DNA from: Anaerolineae bacterium
GTDB taxonomy: Bacteria > Chloroflexota > Anaerolineae > J036 > Brachytrichaceae
Assembly (NCBI GenBank): GCA_947476335.1
Contig: CANJQH010000013.1
Location: 1-59,823 of the forward strand
Length of the DNA: 59,823 nt
Direction of reading: 5' to 3'
The notes beneath the pieces are model-generated. The model was not told the DNA's origin. It searched no databases and worked only from the letters and a program-made list of their open reading frames with translations. Below are positions 43,858 through 52,346 of this stretch, piece after piece. A program made the position numbers and the translations under genes. The number at the start of each line of letters is the position of its first letter. Position 1 is the stretch's first letter.

Positions 43858-45741
43858 TTAGTCTTCCGACAACACCACCACGCGCAGATCATCACCAAGC
43901 TCCACGGATTCGCTCTTCTCCGGGTTTACCTTCACAACCACGTTACCATCCGTACCCGTGTACGCCAGCCCGAACGCGATCTGTCCGTGCACAGCCACGG
44001 CTGCAACAATCTGCTCCATCGTCGCAGTCTTACCTGTCAGGTAAGACCGTACCGGCCGCAGATAGATCTCGCAGCCATCCGAATCCATCAAGTCCTCGAA
44101 CACCGCCGTCAGCCGATCTTCCTCGCTGATCTGCGCCAGCATCAACCCGATCAGTCGGTCGCTGACCACAAAGTCATCACTGCGCAGCTTCGAAGCCAGC
44201 TCACGGTTGCGCAGCAGCCGCATCTCACTCACGATGGCGATGTGCTCCGTCCGCTCCTTCAATTGCTCACGCAGCAGCAGCAGCGTCACCAGCGTCAATG
44301 CATCCGCCGCATCGTCATCGGCTGCACTTTCTTCGCTCAGCACAATCACATGCGCAATGTCGTGCTGCATCGTGCGCGCAAGCACCGCACGGTCACGCGG
44401 ATCCGCCTGCGTCAGCTCCAGCGAAATGTTTCGCAGCTCCAGCTTCAAGGCGTCAAGGTCATCGATCGGCAGATTCGGCGCAATGACGACCACGCGCGAA
44501 CCATCCGCCACGTACGCATCCAATTCGCGGATCATCATCAACGCACGCGGCTCCCACCAGAAAATCACCGTGTGCTGCACAGTCTGTCCATGCAGTGCAG
44601 CCTGCTCGACGAAATCCGGCACCGAAACCGAATGCGGTTTGCATTCGCCGATCGCGCTGTCATCTTCTGCAACGACAATCAGCTCATCACTCGCCTGCAG
44701 CACCGTATCCAAATCCGGCAACAGCTGCGTCTTCCCGTCGCGTGCCAATCCCAGCACAGACGCACGGCTGTACGCCGTCAATGCATCGCGGAACGGCCGT
44801 CCCGCCAATGCAGCAGCCGGCGCAAAATAAATCTCGTCGCCGTCGAAGTCCAGCAGCTCCGTCATCACTTGCGATAGTCCAGGCTGCTGGCTCGTCTGCA
44901 CTGTGATGCGCGCCACCACCGTGTCCACATCGATGCACTGCACCGGATGCGAACTTGCCATCCGGGCAATTTCCACGTAGGTGTGCTGATGCACTTCAGC
45001 CACAAGATGGCAGTCCGCACGCAGCGGTATTGTGCGATTACTCAGCGCCAGCAGCGTCTTCACCACCGCAATGTCCGCAGAATCACCCCCCTCCCCCGCC
45101 AGCACGATGATCGAACGCGCCCGGTCCGGTTGCACAATGTCCAGGCTCACCTGATCATCCGGCTGGCCATTTCTGCACACCAGGTTCGTCGTGCGCCAGT
45201 TCGGCACCGCATCGCGCAGCTCTTCTTCCATCATCACTTTGTCGCGATCCGCCAGCACCACCACAGTGGCACGCCGCCGCGACGCATTCGCAACGGTCAG
45301 CTCGTTGATGACCGCCGATGCCAGCGGCGACCAGCCGAGAATCAGCGTGAAATCATCTTCGATCACCGGCGTTCGTCCACGCCGCAAACTTGCGATCTTG
45401 TCATCGATGACGGCCGAAAGAATCGAGATAAATGCACTCACCACGAAAATGCCGCAAAAGGTGATGAACAGCATCGACAACAAATATGCCCATGAACCGG
45501 TGTCACCCCCCATCGTGCCGGAATCGAGCGTGCGCAGCAGCAGCCGCCACAAAATTTCGCCATATGAAGGGGATGGGTCATCCGGGGCGAGGTTCATCAC
45601 CCACACCACCAAGCCAGTCGCGATGATCAGCGCAGCTGACAACAAGCCAAGCCACGCAATCAACGCCGATGTGCCGCGCGAAACGGACTGGTCAAAACGA
45701 TACCCGGCTCTTTCACGAATCCGTCGAAAAAATACTGCCAT
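43858..45741 (-). CDS. CASTOR/POLLUX-related putative ion channel with RCK-like domains
   Basis: 627 residues. Two N-terminal helices (about 25-50 and 82-108) frame a pore-like region (WRLLLRTLDSGTMGGDTGSW), as in bacterial homologues of the plant nuclear channels CASTOR and POLLUX. The cytoplasmic part has two tandem NAD-binding-like RCK modules: the first starts FTLILGWSPLASAVINELTVAN (about 130), the second near TVIFWWEPRALMMIRELDAY (about 390). It would gate a cation channel in response to a ligand. AGGAG precedes ATG 45741. It leads a three-gene operon with two membrane proteins of unknown role, 66 bp and 4-bp overlap apart. Confidence 0.85.
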   Translation of the reverse strand: MAVFFRRIRERAGYRFDQSVSRGTSALIAWLGLLSAALIIATGLVVWVMNLAPDDPSPSYGEILWRLLLRTLDSGTMGGDTGSWAYLLSMLFITFCGIFVVSAFISILSAVIDDKIASLRRGRTPVIEDDFTLILGWSPLASAVINELTVANASRRRATVVVLADRDKVMMEEELRDAVPNWRTTNLVCRNGQPDDQVSLDIVQPDRARSIIVLAGEGGDSADIAVVKTLLALSNRTIPLRADCHLVAEVHQHTYVEIARMASSHPVQCIDVDTVVARITVQTSQQPGLSQVMTELLDFDGDEIYFAPAAALAGRPFRDALTAYSRASVLGLARDGKTQLLPDLDTVLQASDELIVVAEDDSAIGECKPHSVSVPDFVEQAALHGQTVQHTVIFWWEPRALMMIRELDAYVADGSRVVVIAPNLPIDDLDALKLELRNISLELTQADPRDRAVLARTMQHDIAHVIVLSEESAADDDAADALTLVTLLLLREQLKERTEHIAIVSEMRLLRNRELASKLRSDDFVVSDRLIGLMLAQISEEDRLTAVFEDLMDSDGCEIYLRPVRSYLTGKTATMEQIVAAVAVHGQIAFGLAYTGTDGNVVVKVNPEKSESVELGDDLRVVVLSED

Positions 45742-45751
45742 TGAAGCTCCT

Positions 45752-45827
45752 ATGTTCTGCGTCTAAATGTTCTGAATCTAAATGTTCTGCATCTAAATGT
45801 TCTGCATCTAAATGTTCTGCATCTAAT
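45752..45827. repeat. Tandem 15-bp repeat upstream of the channel gene
   Basis: Five direct units of ATGTTCTGCATCTAA (two with one or two substitutions) begin 11 bp upstream of the channel start. They would be transcribed as part of its leader or contain its promoter. Read in one frame they encode LDAEH repeats, but I see no evidence for translation. Confidence 0.85.
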
Positions 45828-45884
45828 TGACTACGCCGAACTACTATCTCTTCTTTTTCCGAATCTCTGAATCCCCGAAAGAGG

Positions 45885-45995
45885 TCACTACTCAGGCCCA
45901 AGTCAGTATGTCCCACGAAACACGCTATTCCGTCTCCCTTCGGGAGACGGAATAGCGTGTTTCGCGTTGGAAAAATGGCTCGCCTAAGTAGTTAC
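45885..45995 (-). mobile_element. Family A MITE-like element, copy A5
   Basis: A 111-bp copy in the opposite orientation to A2, A3, A4 and A6. Ends GTCACTACTCAGGCC/CGCCTAAGTAGTTAC, apex CGTCTCCCTTCGGGAGACG. Flanks CGAAAGAG (45877-45884) and CAAAAGAG (45996-46003) match at 7 of 8. It lies in the 450-bp gap between the channel gene and the S8 protease stop. The remaining 46004-46191 is A/T-rich and shows no gene. Confidence 0.85.
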
Positions 45996-46191
45996 CAAAA
46001 GAGAAACAATGATGCGGCTCATGAAGATGACAAGGCAAGGCAATAAGTCGCATTTAGTCACTACATTTACAACAACGCAATTACAAAAAAGCGGTGCCGA
46101 TATATACATATATAAGCGTCACTTTTATCGGCGGCAAGTATGCATCAAATCCGCAATCTGTGCACTCAAAACGTTTCGCTCGAAATTTTTC

Positions 46192-47829
46192 TCAGCACCC
46201 GCGAAAATTCCGGTACGCCGTCGGAATGAGTATGTTGTGCGAAAGCAGGCTGCGCAACAAGCCAGCCTGCCCAAGCGGCTGCACATCACGCGCTGCACCC
46301 CGCTGCGCCCGCAGCGTGCGCGCCGCAGCCACCGCAGCGCCGGCGTTCACGATGCCAGCGCCACAGCTTGCCGTCGTACATGTGCTGCCCGCAGGAAAAG
46401 CCGTCACCGTGCTGCGTAATATCTCGTTCACCTGCCTTGGCGTCAGACACGGATTCACCGACAGCACCAGGGATGCAATGCCCGCCACATGCGGCGCCGC
46501 CATGCTCGTGCCCTGATACTTCGCGTAGCTGTCGGCCGCCGGAACCGTCGTGCCCGCATTCAGCGTGGACAGGATTTGAGAATCCACTTCGTTGTCACCA
46601 CCCGGCGCCGCAATCTCCACCTGCGGCCCGTAGTTGCTGTACAAGGAGCGATTGCCACGCTGCCCCGTCGCCGCTACCGTGATCACGCCATCGCACACCG
46701 CCGGAACCGCAGTCGATACCAGGCGGTGGCTGTTGCCCGCCGCAACGACGACCACCGCACCCGCAGCCACGATGTCGTCGATCGCAGACCGATACACATC
46801 CGGACAACATGGGCCGCTCAAGCTGCAGCTGCCGCCGAGGCTTATGTTCAGGACCTGCGCCGGGTTTGCATTCACCGGCACGCCAGCTACAGGCAACCCC
46901 GCCGCCCAGCGCATACCATCCACAATGTTGCTCGTGTAGCCACCACATTTGCCCAGCACCCGCACCGGCAAAATCTTCGACACCCAGTTGATGCCCGTCA
47001 CACCGCTGCCGTTGTTGCTCACCGCACCGATCGTCCCGGCCACGTGCGTACCATGCCACGAACTGTTGCTCTGCGGGCAACCCCGAAACCAGCCGCTGAC
47101 ACTTTCAGCGGACGTAATCCAGTCACCCGGATCCCGCGCATCCGCGTCTCGCCCATCGCCGTCGTTGGCGCTTGCAGCAAAATAATTTAATTCGTCGAAC
47201 TCAAGATCGATGAAGTCATATCCCTGCACAAACCGATTCGCCAGATCAACGTGCGGTCGATATCCTGTGTCAATCACCGCCACCACAATGCTGGACGAAC
47301 CTGTGATGACATCCCACGCCGCAGGCAGATTGACGCCGTAGTTGGCGGACGTCACCGCCATGTAATTCCATTGCGCCGCATAAAGTGAGTCGTTCGGCGT
47401 CAGCGTCGGCCACATGATCCAGTCAGGCTCCGCATACAGCACGCGCGGATCCGCAGCCAGCTGCGCAGCCACAGCCTGCACATTCGCCACACCCAGCCGC
47501 CCACTCCCCGGCCCGCCCAGCCGCAGCGTATGCACGCCGTTGCCATGGTCCGCCTTGTAGATCAACGCCGGATCCACCCGCGCTGCCACTGATTCAACCT
47601 GCAGCCGCTGCTCCGCAGCGCTCATGCGCTCGACACCCTCTGTGCGCAGCTTCACGATGATCTGATCCGTCGCCGGAGCCGTCGCCGGAGCCGTCGCCAG
47701 CTGCGCTGGCAATGGCATCGGCCGTCCGTGCACAGGCAACGCACTCACATACGCCAACCCCAGCGCCAACCACGCACTCACAACGCGCAAACGCACTGCG
47801 TTGCTTCGAGAAAATGCTTCGCTCAACAT
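46192..47829 (-). CDS. Secreted subtilisin-like serine protease (peptidase S8)
   Basis: 545 residues from ATG 47829, preceded by AGGTGGGG at 7 nt. A signal peptide (about 1-36) and an inhibitor-I9-like propeptide (about 50-130, IIVKLRTEGVERMS ... DPRVLYAEPDW) lead to the catalytic domain with Asp in VAVIDTGYRPH, His in SSWHGTHVAGTIG and Ser in YQGTSMAAPHVAG. Several Cys pairs suggest disulfides. The C-terminus after about 505 is a short tail without a recognisable sorting domain. It would be exported, cleaved and active outside the cell. A GTG four codons upstream lies within the ribosome site and is rejected. Confidence 0.95.
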   Translation of the reverse strand: MLSEAFSRSNAVRLRVVSAWLALGLAYVSALPVHGRPMPLPAQLATAPATAPATDQIIVKLRTEGVERMSAAEQRLQVESVAARVDPALIYKADHGNGVHTLRLGGPGSGRLGVANVQAVAAQLAADPRVLYAEPDWIMWPTLTPNDSLYAAQWNYMAVTSANYGVNLPAAWDVITGSSSIVVAVIDTGYRPHVDLANRFVQGYDFIDLEFDELNYFAASANDGDGRDADARDPGDWITSAESVSGWFRGCPQSNSSWHGTHVAGTIGAVSNNGSGVTGINWVSKILPVRVLGKCGGYTSNIVDGMRWAAGLPVAGVPVNANPAQVLNISLGGSCSLSGPCCPDVYRSAIDDIVAAGAVVVVAAGNSHRLVSTAVPAVCDGVITVAATGQRGNRSLYSNYGPQVEIAAPGGDNEVDSQILSTLNAGTTVPAADSYAKYQGTSMAAPHVAGIASLVLSVNPCLTPRQVNEILRSTVTAFPAGSTCTTASCGAGIVNAGAAVAAARTLRAQRGAARDVQPLGQAGLLRSLLSHNILIPTAYRNFRGC

Positions 47830-47881
47830 GGTTTGCCCCACCTACAGCGGCAGATCATGCGGATGATCTGTCGATGCCAAT

Positions 47882-47922
47882 AAAAAAGCCGCCTTGCTGA
47901 TGCACTCAGCAGACGGCTTTTT
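47882..47922 (-). terminator. Intrinsic terminator after tRNA-Val
   Basis: On the minus strand AAAAAGCCGTCTGCTGA pairs with TCAGCAAGGCGGCTTTTT around GTGCA, with a T-run of six. It separates tRNA-Val from the S8 protease. The A-rich other side means it could also work on the plus strand. Confidence 0.85.
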
Positions 47923-47928
47923 CTATGA

Positions 47929-48002
47929 TGGGCGCGATAGGGATCGAACCTATGACCCCCGCGATGTCAACGCGGTACTCTAACCAACTGAGCTACGCGC
48001 CC
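47929..48002 (-). tRNA. tRNA-Val (anticodon GAC)
   Basis: A 74-nt cloverleaf with acceptor GGGCGCG/CGCGCCC and A73; CCA is not encoded. The anticodon stem CGCGT/ATCGCG-type arm presents TTGACAT with GAC as anticodon, reading GUC. The T arm ATAGGTTCGATCCCTAT is canonical. Confidence 0.95.
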
Positions 48003-48174
48003 GAACGTTCAAAACTATACCAGCTTTGACGAAGAAAATCCAGCCTCGTTATAAAATAAAGCCGCGTTGTAAAGCCTCGTTGCAAAAGCTCAACACAGAA
48101 TTTTCCGCCTCAAAACATGCTGCCCCTCTCCCCCCCCTCAAAAAAAGGGAGGGCAGCAGAGAAATTGCATCCCG

Positions 48175-48906
48175 TTACAGTTTGCTCATCTGGTTCAGCA
48201 ACGCGCCGAAGTCCTTGGCATAAGGTGCCTCATAGCGCACACGCTCGCCGCTCGTCGGATGCACAAATTCGATGCTCAGCGCATGCAGACCCAGCCGCCC
48301 GAGCAGCGGCCGTTCGTCCTGCCCCGCCGTCGGTCGATATGCACGCTTGAACTGCGACAGCATCAGCGCCTTCCCGTCGCCATACAGCGCGTCACACGCG
48401 ACCGGCGAGCCGATCGACGCCAGATGCACGCGAATCTGATGCGTGCGCCCAGTCTCCGGCCGCGCTTCAACCAGCGACAAGCCCTTGAAACGCCGCAGCA
48501 CGCGCACACGCGTCACGCTCGGCTTACCATCTTCGGCGTCTACCACCGTGCGGTGCTTGCGGTCGCCGTTCGGCAACAGCGGCGCGTCGATCACGCGCTC
48601 ATCCCAGCGCGGCTCACCGCGCACCAGCGCGTGGTACACCTTCTCCACCTCGCGCGTTTCAAACTGCTCGCTCATCCGCGCATGCGATTCCGCACTGCGC
48701 GCCAGCACCAGCACCCCGCTCGTCTCCTTGTCCAGACGATGCACCACCCACAGCTCACCAAACTGCGCGCTCAACAACGTCAGCGCATCCTGTTCCGGCT
48801 GCATCGCATCATGCACACTCGGCATTCCCGATGGCTTCGAAACAACAAGAATCGCCTCATCGGAGTGCACCACTTCCAACGTACGCCCCGGCGCCACAAC
48901 CTTCAC
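48175..48906 (-). CDS. RluA family pseudouridine synthase
   Basis: 243 residues from GTG 48906, which overlaps the plsY stop as GTGA. The catalytic aspartate is in VVHRLDKETSGVLVLA and the second signature is RPETGRTHQIRVHLASIG. There is no S4 RNA-binding domain, so it is the short RluA/RluC-type form; the target uridine in rRNA or tRNA cannot be assigned. An upstream open frame through plsY is not coding. It is the second gene of a plsY operon. Confidence 0.92.
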   Translation of the reverse strand: MKVVAPGRTLEVVHSDEAILVVSKPSGMPSVHDAMQPEQDALTLLSAQFGELWVVHRLDKETSGVLVLARSAESHARMSEQFETREVEKVYHALVRGEPRWDERVIDAPLLPNGDRKHRTVVDAEDGKPSVTRVRVLRRFKGLSLVEARPETGRTHQIRVHLASIGSPVACDALYGDGKALMLSQFKRAYRPTAGQDERPLLGRLGLHALSIEFVHPTSGERVRYEAPYAKDFGALLNQMSKL

Positions 48907-49550
48907 GCGCCACCCTGCCCTTGCGGCCGTTTCAAAATATTCACCTTTTTCTCCGTGCCCTTGCGCAGCCGCTCGAGATTCGGCCGCAGCGCAATCACGC
49001 AAAGCAAAAACACAACCCAGCCATACGCCGCGTACGACCAGCCAAAATGCTCCCAGCCGAAGATCGCCGCCAATGTAAACACCACCGCAACGCTCAGCCC
49101 GGCCACCATCGTGGCCAGCGAGGCATACCCCACGCCGAACAACATCACACAACCCAGCAGCAGCGCCGGAGTTCCCGCCGCCCACCACAAAGCCATGCCT
49201 GTGCCAACCGCCGTGGCACCTCCTGCCCCACCTTTGAAGCCCAGAAAGCACGAATAGTTGTGCCCCAGGATCACGCCGATGCCCGTCAACGCCTCCGCCC
49301 AGCCTTCGGTCTGTGGAAAGATCCATCGCGCCAGCGTCACCGCCAGCGCACCCTTGCCCAAATCAAGCAGCGCCGTCGCCACCCCCGCACCAACACCGGC
49401 CGCCCGATACGCATTCGTACCACCCGTCCGACCGCTGCCTACCGTGCGAATATCCACGCCCTTCACTATTTTCACAATTAAGAACCCAAAGGGCACGGAG
49501 CCAAGCAAATAACCGGCGACACCACAAAGGATACTGATTATGGCTCCCAT
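48903..49550 (-). CDS. plsY: Acyl-phosphate:glycerol-3-phosphate acyltransferase
   Basis: 215 residues, five-helix membrane enzyme that makes lysophosphatidic acid from acyl-phosphate. The three catalytic motifs are visible: GSGRTGGTNAYRAAG (near 38), GHNYSCFLGFKGGAGGATAVG (near 98) and a glycine-rich region near GYASLATM. The tail GTEKKVNILKRPQGQGGA is basic. It is divergent from the DtxR-type gene; TAGTAT 10 nt before the ATG may be its -10 box, which places the two start regions within about 20 bp of each other. Confidence 0.94.
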   Translation of the reverse strand: MGAIISILCGVAGYLLGSVPFGFLIVKIVKGVDIRTVGSGRTGGTNAYRAAGVGAGVATALLDLGKGALAVTLARWIFPQTEGWAEALTGIGVILGHNYSCFLGFKGGAGGATAVGTGMALWWAAGTPALLLGCVMLFGVGYASLATMVAGLSVAVVFTLAAIFGWEHFGWSYAAYGWVVFLLCVIALRPNLERLRKGTEKKVNILKRPQGQGGA

Positions 49551-49559
49551 AAGCGCGCG

Positions 49560-49565
49560 TATACT
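49560..49565 (+). promoter_or_regulatory. -10-like box (TATACT) for the DtxR-family gene
   Basis: TATACT lies 6 nt before the ATT codon proposed as start of the regulator gene. The predicted transcript would begin at or next to that codon. It overlaps the promoter region of the divergent plsY gene. Confidence 0.45.
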
Positions 49566-49571
49566 ACACCC

Positions 49572-50237
49572 ATTAATCCACGGGCGTTTTCCGAGTCAAT
49601 TCAGGACTATCTCAAAGCCATCTATGAGATGCGCAGCGAGAACGGCCGTGCCGCCACGACTGCCATCGCCGCACGCTTGTGCATCGAGGCCGCCTCCGTC
49701 ACCGGCATGCTCAAAAAGCTCGCCGAACTCCACCTCATCGAATACGTCCCCTACCAGGGTGCGCAGCTCACCCACACCGGCGAAAAGATCGCACTGGAAG
49801 TCATTCGCCATCATCGCTTGATCGAGCTCTACCTCATCGAAACCATGGGCTTCAGCTGGGATCAGGTGCACGCCGAAGCAGATCGCCTCGAACACGCCAT
49901 CAGCGAGGAATTCGAAGACCGCATCGCCCAGATGCTCGGCGACCCAACGACGGATCCGCACGGCGATCCGATTCCGACGAAATCGGGCGAAGTAGCCGCC
50001 ACCTCGCGCAATACGCTCGAAACTGCCCGCACCGGCCAGTCGCTGCGCATCGAACGCGTCCGCGACGAAGACCCCGCCGTCCTGCGCCGCGCCGCCGAAC
50101 TCGGCCTGCGCCCGCATGCGCTTATCACCGTCCGCGACGCCCTCACCGGAACTCGCATGTGCATCACCTTCACCGATGGCGCCTGCCGCGATGTCGAAGC
50201 CGCCGTCGCCGCCAGCGTGTTCGTCGTGGCCGTCTGA
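49572..50237 (+). CDS. DtxR/IdeR-family metal-dependent regulator with possible ATT start
   Basis: 221 residues if read from ATT 49572. The N-terminal winged helix needs residues encoded before the first ATG: FSESIQDYLKAIYEM (49587-49631) is the conserved helix 1 of the family, followed by ARLCIEAASVTGMLKKLAELHLIEY (recognition helix) and HHRLIELYLIETMG with metal-ligand residues. The dimerisation domain ends near LGDPTTDPHGDPIP and a C-terminal FeoA/SH3-like domain follows (about 145-221). No ATG, GTG or TTG lies in frame between 49500 and 49629. It would bind Fe or Mn and repress metal uptake genes. Confidence 0.82.
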   Translation: MNPRAFSESIQDYLKAIYEMRSENGRAATTAIAARLCIEAASVTGMLKKLAELHLIEYVPYQGAQLTHTGEKIALEVIRHHRLIELYLIETMGFSWDQVHAEADRLEHAISEEFEDRIAQMLGDPTTDPHGDPIPTKSGEVAATSRNTLETARTGQSLRIERVRDEDPAVLRRAAELGLRPHALITVRDALTGTRMCITFTDGACRDVEAAVAASVFVVAV

Positions 50238-50330
50238 TTTCCATACTTGCCGCCCTTCACAGGTTGACGATAATCACCGATTGTCCCCGAGGTAGCGCAA
50301 TCACAGCGCTCACTCGGCTGACCCAGTGAC

Positions 50331-51101
50331 ATGAAACCTTTCTTGAGCGTGATCGTTCCCGCCTATAACGAATCGACGAATATTCAGCACGGTGCGCTGA
50401 GCAAAGTTGCCGACTATCTCGAGCAACAATCGTACGCCTACGAGGTCATCGTCGTCGACGATGGCAGCGATGACAACACCGCCATCCTCGCCGAAGAATT
50501 TGCCGCCAGCCACCGCGGCTTTCGCGTGCTTCGCAATCCGCACCGTGGCAAAGCCTTCACCGTGGCGACCGGGATGCAGCAGGCGGAAGGCGATATCGTG
50601 CTCTTCACAGACATGGATCAGGCCACGCCGATCGACGAATCCGCCAAACTGCTGCCGTACTTCGCTCAGGGCTACCACATCGTCATCGGCTCACGTGGAA
50701 CGGTGCGCCGCAACGCGCCAATCTGGCGCCGCATCATGTCCGGTAGCCAGGTCCTGCTGCGCAATCTCATCCTCGGCTTCCGCGATATTACCGATACACA
50801 GTGCGGCTTCAAGGCGTTCAAACACGAAGTCGTCGCCCCAATCCTGAACTCGCTCAGCGTCTACAGCCAGCGCGATGTCAGGTCTGTGCAGGGCGCCAGC
50901 GTCAGCGCCGGCTTTGACGTCGAGATGCTCTTCGTCGCCCACCGCCTCGGCTTTCACGTGAAGGAAGTACCAGTGCAATGGGACTACCGCTTCTCTCGCC
51001 GCGTCAACCTGCTCCGCGATTCGATGCGCGGCATCCGCGAACTCGTCAGCATCCGCATGGCCGACGCACGCGGCGCCTACTCCATTCGCAAAAATATCTG
51101 A
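50331..51101 (+). CDS. Glycosyltransferase family 2, dolichyl-phosphate-sugar-synthase-like
   Basis: 256 residues, GT-A fold. SVIVPAYNESTNI, VIVVDDGSDDNTA and the metal-binding FTDMDQATPIDESAKLL (DxD-like) define the family; a later block ITDTQCGFKAFKHEVV is typical of dolichyl- or polyprenyl-phosphate glucose/mannose transferases. VPVQWDYRFSRRVNLLRDS near the end is also family-specific. It has no C-terminal membrane helices, so it is the short form. It stands between the DtxR gene (93 bp upstream) and the PfkB kinase, from which element A6 separates it. Confidence 0.9.
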   Translation: MKPFLSVIVPAYNESTNIQHGALSKVADYLEQQSYAYEVIVVDDGSDDNTAILAEEFAASHRGFRVLRNPHRGKAFTVATGMQQAEGDIVLFTDMDQATPIDESAKLLPYFAQGYHIVIGSRGTVRRNAPIWRRIMSGSQVLLRNLILGFRDITDTQCGFKAFKHEVVAPILNSLSVYSQRDVRSVQGASVSAGFDVEMLFVAHRLGFHVKEVPVQWDYRFSRRVNLLRDSMRGIRELVSIRMADARGAYSIRKNI

Positions 51102-51149
51102 AGTGATTCGGTTTATCCTTGCACTAATCTTGCGCTAATTACTAATCTT

Positions 51150-51261
51150 GTAACTACTCAGGCCAGCTATTTTTCCAACGCGAAACACACTATTCTCTCC
51201 CCCTTCGGGGGAGAGAATAGTGTGTTTCGCGGGAAATACTGATTTGGGCCTGAGTAGTTAC
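51150..51261 (+). mobile_element. Family A MITE-like element, copy A6
   Basis: A 112-bp copy with ends GTAACTACTCAGGCC/GGCCTGAGTAGTTAC and an apex CTCTCCCCCTTCGGGGGAGAG. It is flanked by an exact 8-bp repeat CTAATCTT (51142-51149 and 51262-51269). The flanks also lie in a local array of CTAATCTTGCGCTAAT-type units, so part of the match may be pre-existing. Confidence 0.85.
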
Positions 51262-51302
51262 CTAATCTTGCGCTAATCACTAATCTTGCGCTAATCACTA
51301 AT

Positions 51303-52211
51303 ATGGACGTCCTCGCCCTTGGCGCCGTCGCCATCGACACCCTGCTCTACGTCGACGCCTGGCCGACAGCCGACACAAAAATCTCGGTGCAGCGCAGCAT
51401 GCGCCAGTGCGGCGGCCTGTCGGCCACGGCCCTCGTCGCCGCCGCACGGCTCGGCGCCTCCTGTGCCTACGCCGGCCTGCTCGGCGCCGACGGCGATGCC
51501 GATTCCGACTTCGCCAGCCAGGCAATGTGCGCCGAAGGCATCGATCTCACACATGTCGTGCACGAACGCGGTGCCGGCCCGGTGCGGTCCACCATCGTCG
51601 TCGGCGCCCACAACAACACGCGCAATATCTTCACCGAACATCCAGCACGCACCGGCGCCGACGAATCGCGGCCATCGCCCGAACTCATCCGCAGCGCACG
51701 CGTGCTGCACGTCGACCACATCGGCATCCCCGGCATGACGCGCGCCGCGCGCATCGCCCGCGATGCCGGCGTCGCCGTCGTCTCTGATGTCGAACGCGAG
51801 GAATTCGGCAACGTCGACGAACTCTTCACCCTCATCGATCATCTGATCACCAGCGAGGAATTCGCCCTGCGACGCAGCGGCGCAGCCGATGCCGCAGCCG
51901 CAGCCCTGGCACTGTGGACGCCAGCGCGCCGCTGCGTCGCCGTCACCACCGGCGCACATGGCTGCGTCTTTACCCTCGACGGCCTGCATGTGCAGTCGCA
52001 GCCCGCGCTCGCCGTCAACGTCGTCGACACCACCGGCTGCGGCGACGTCTTCCACGGCGCTTATTGCGCCATGCTCGCGCGCGGCACAACCATCATTGAT
52101 TGCATCCACATCGCCGCCACAGCCGCCTCACTCAAAGCCACCCGCCCCGGCGCACAGGCAGGGGCTCCCTCGTGGAATGAAGTGATGAGTCAGATTCGAA
52201 AGTCAGTGTGA
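51303..52211 (+). CDS. PfkB/ribokinase family carbohydrate kinase
   Basis: 302 residues. The N-terminal ALGAVAIDTLLYVD and CGGLSATALVAAARLGA are the substrate-side motifs; the C-terminal VDTTGCGDVFHGAYCAML is the ATP/anion-hole motif with the catalytic Asp in GCGD (canonical GAGD, here with Cys). It would phosphorylate a sugar or nucleoside. Sequence alone does not separate 2-keto-3-deoxygluconate, ribose or fructose kinases; an SDR enzyme lies next to it in the opposite direction. The 5' flank consists of short CTAATCTTG repeats and shows no ribosome site. Confidence 0.88.
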   Translation: MDVLALGAVAIDTLLYVDAWPTADTKISVQRSMRQCGGLSATALVAAARLGASCAYAGLLGADGDADSDFASQAMCAEGIDLTHVVHERGAGPVRSTIVVGAHNNTRNIFTEHPARTGADESRPSPELIRSARVLHVDHIGIPGMTRAARIARDAGVAVVSDVEREEFGNVDELFTLIDHLITSEEFALRRSGAADAAAAALALWTPARRCVAVTTGAHGCVFTLDGLHVQSQPALAVNVVDTTGCGDVFHGAYCAMLARGTTIIDCIHIAATAASLKATRPGAQAGAPSWNEVMSQIRKSV

Positions 52212-52212
52212 A

Positions 52213-52309
52213 CTAAGTGAGTCGCCAAAAGTTCTGTCCGGCAGATTCGCCTCCCCCGCTTTGCGGGGGAGGCGAATCTGCCGGACAGAACTTTTGGACA
52301 GGAACTTAG
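52213..52309 (+). mobile_element. Family B MITE-like element, copy B5
   Basis: A 97-bp copy one base past the PfkB stop codon, between convergent genes. Its loop is CTTTG where the others have CAAAG, so the central loop is inverted, and both inner arms read TCCGGCAGATTCGCC, making it more symmetric than other copies. Confidence 0.85.
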
Positions 52310-52346
52310 ACGCAGTCTGACTCACTTCTCTGACTCTCCGCTTCTC

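Noticed and set aside
45713-45916. Minus-strand frame with LDAEH repeats
   Set aside because: It is made of a 15-bp tandem repeat and part of element A5, and overlaps the start of the channel gene; no sign of selection for coding.
49629-50237. DtxR-family gene starting at ATG 49629
   Set aside because: This start would remove the conserved first helix of the winged-helix domain, whose codons are intact just upstream.
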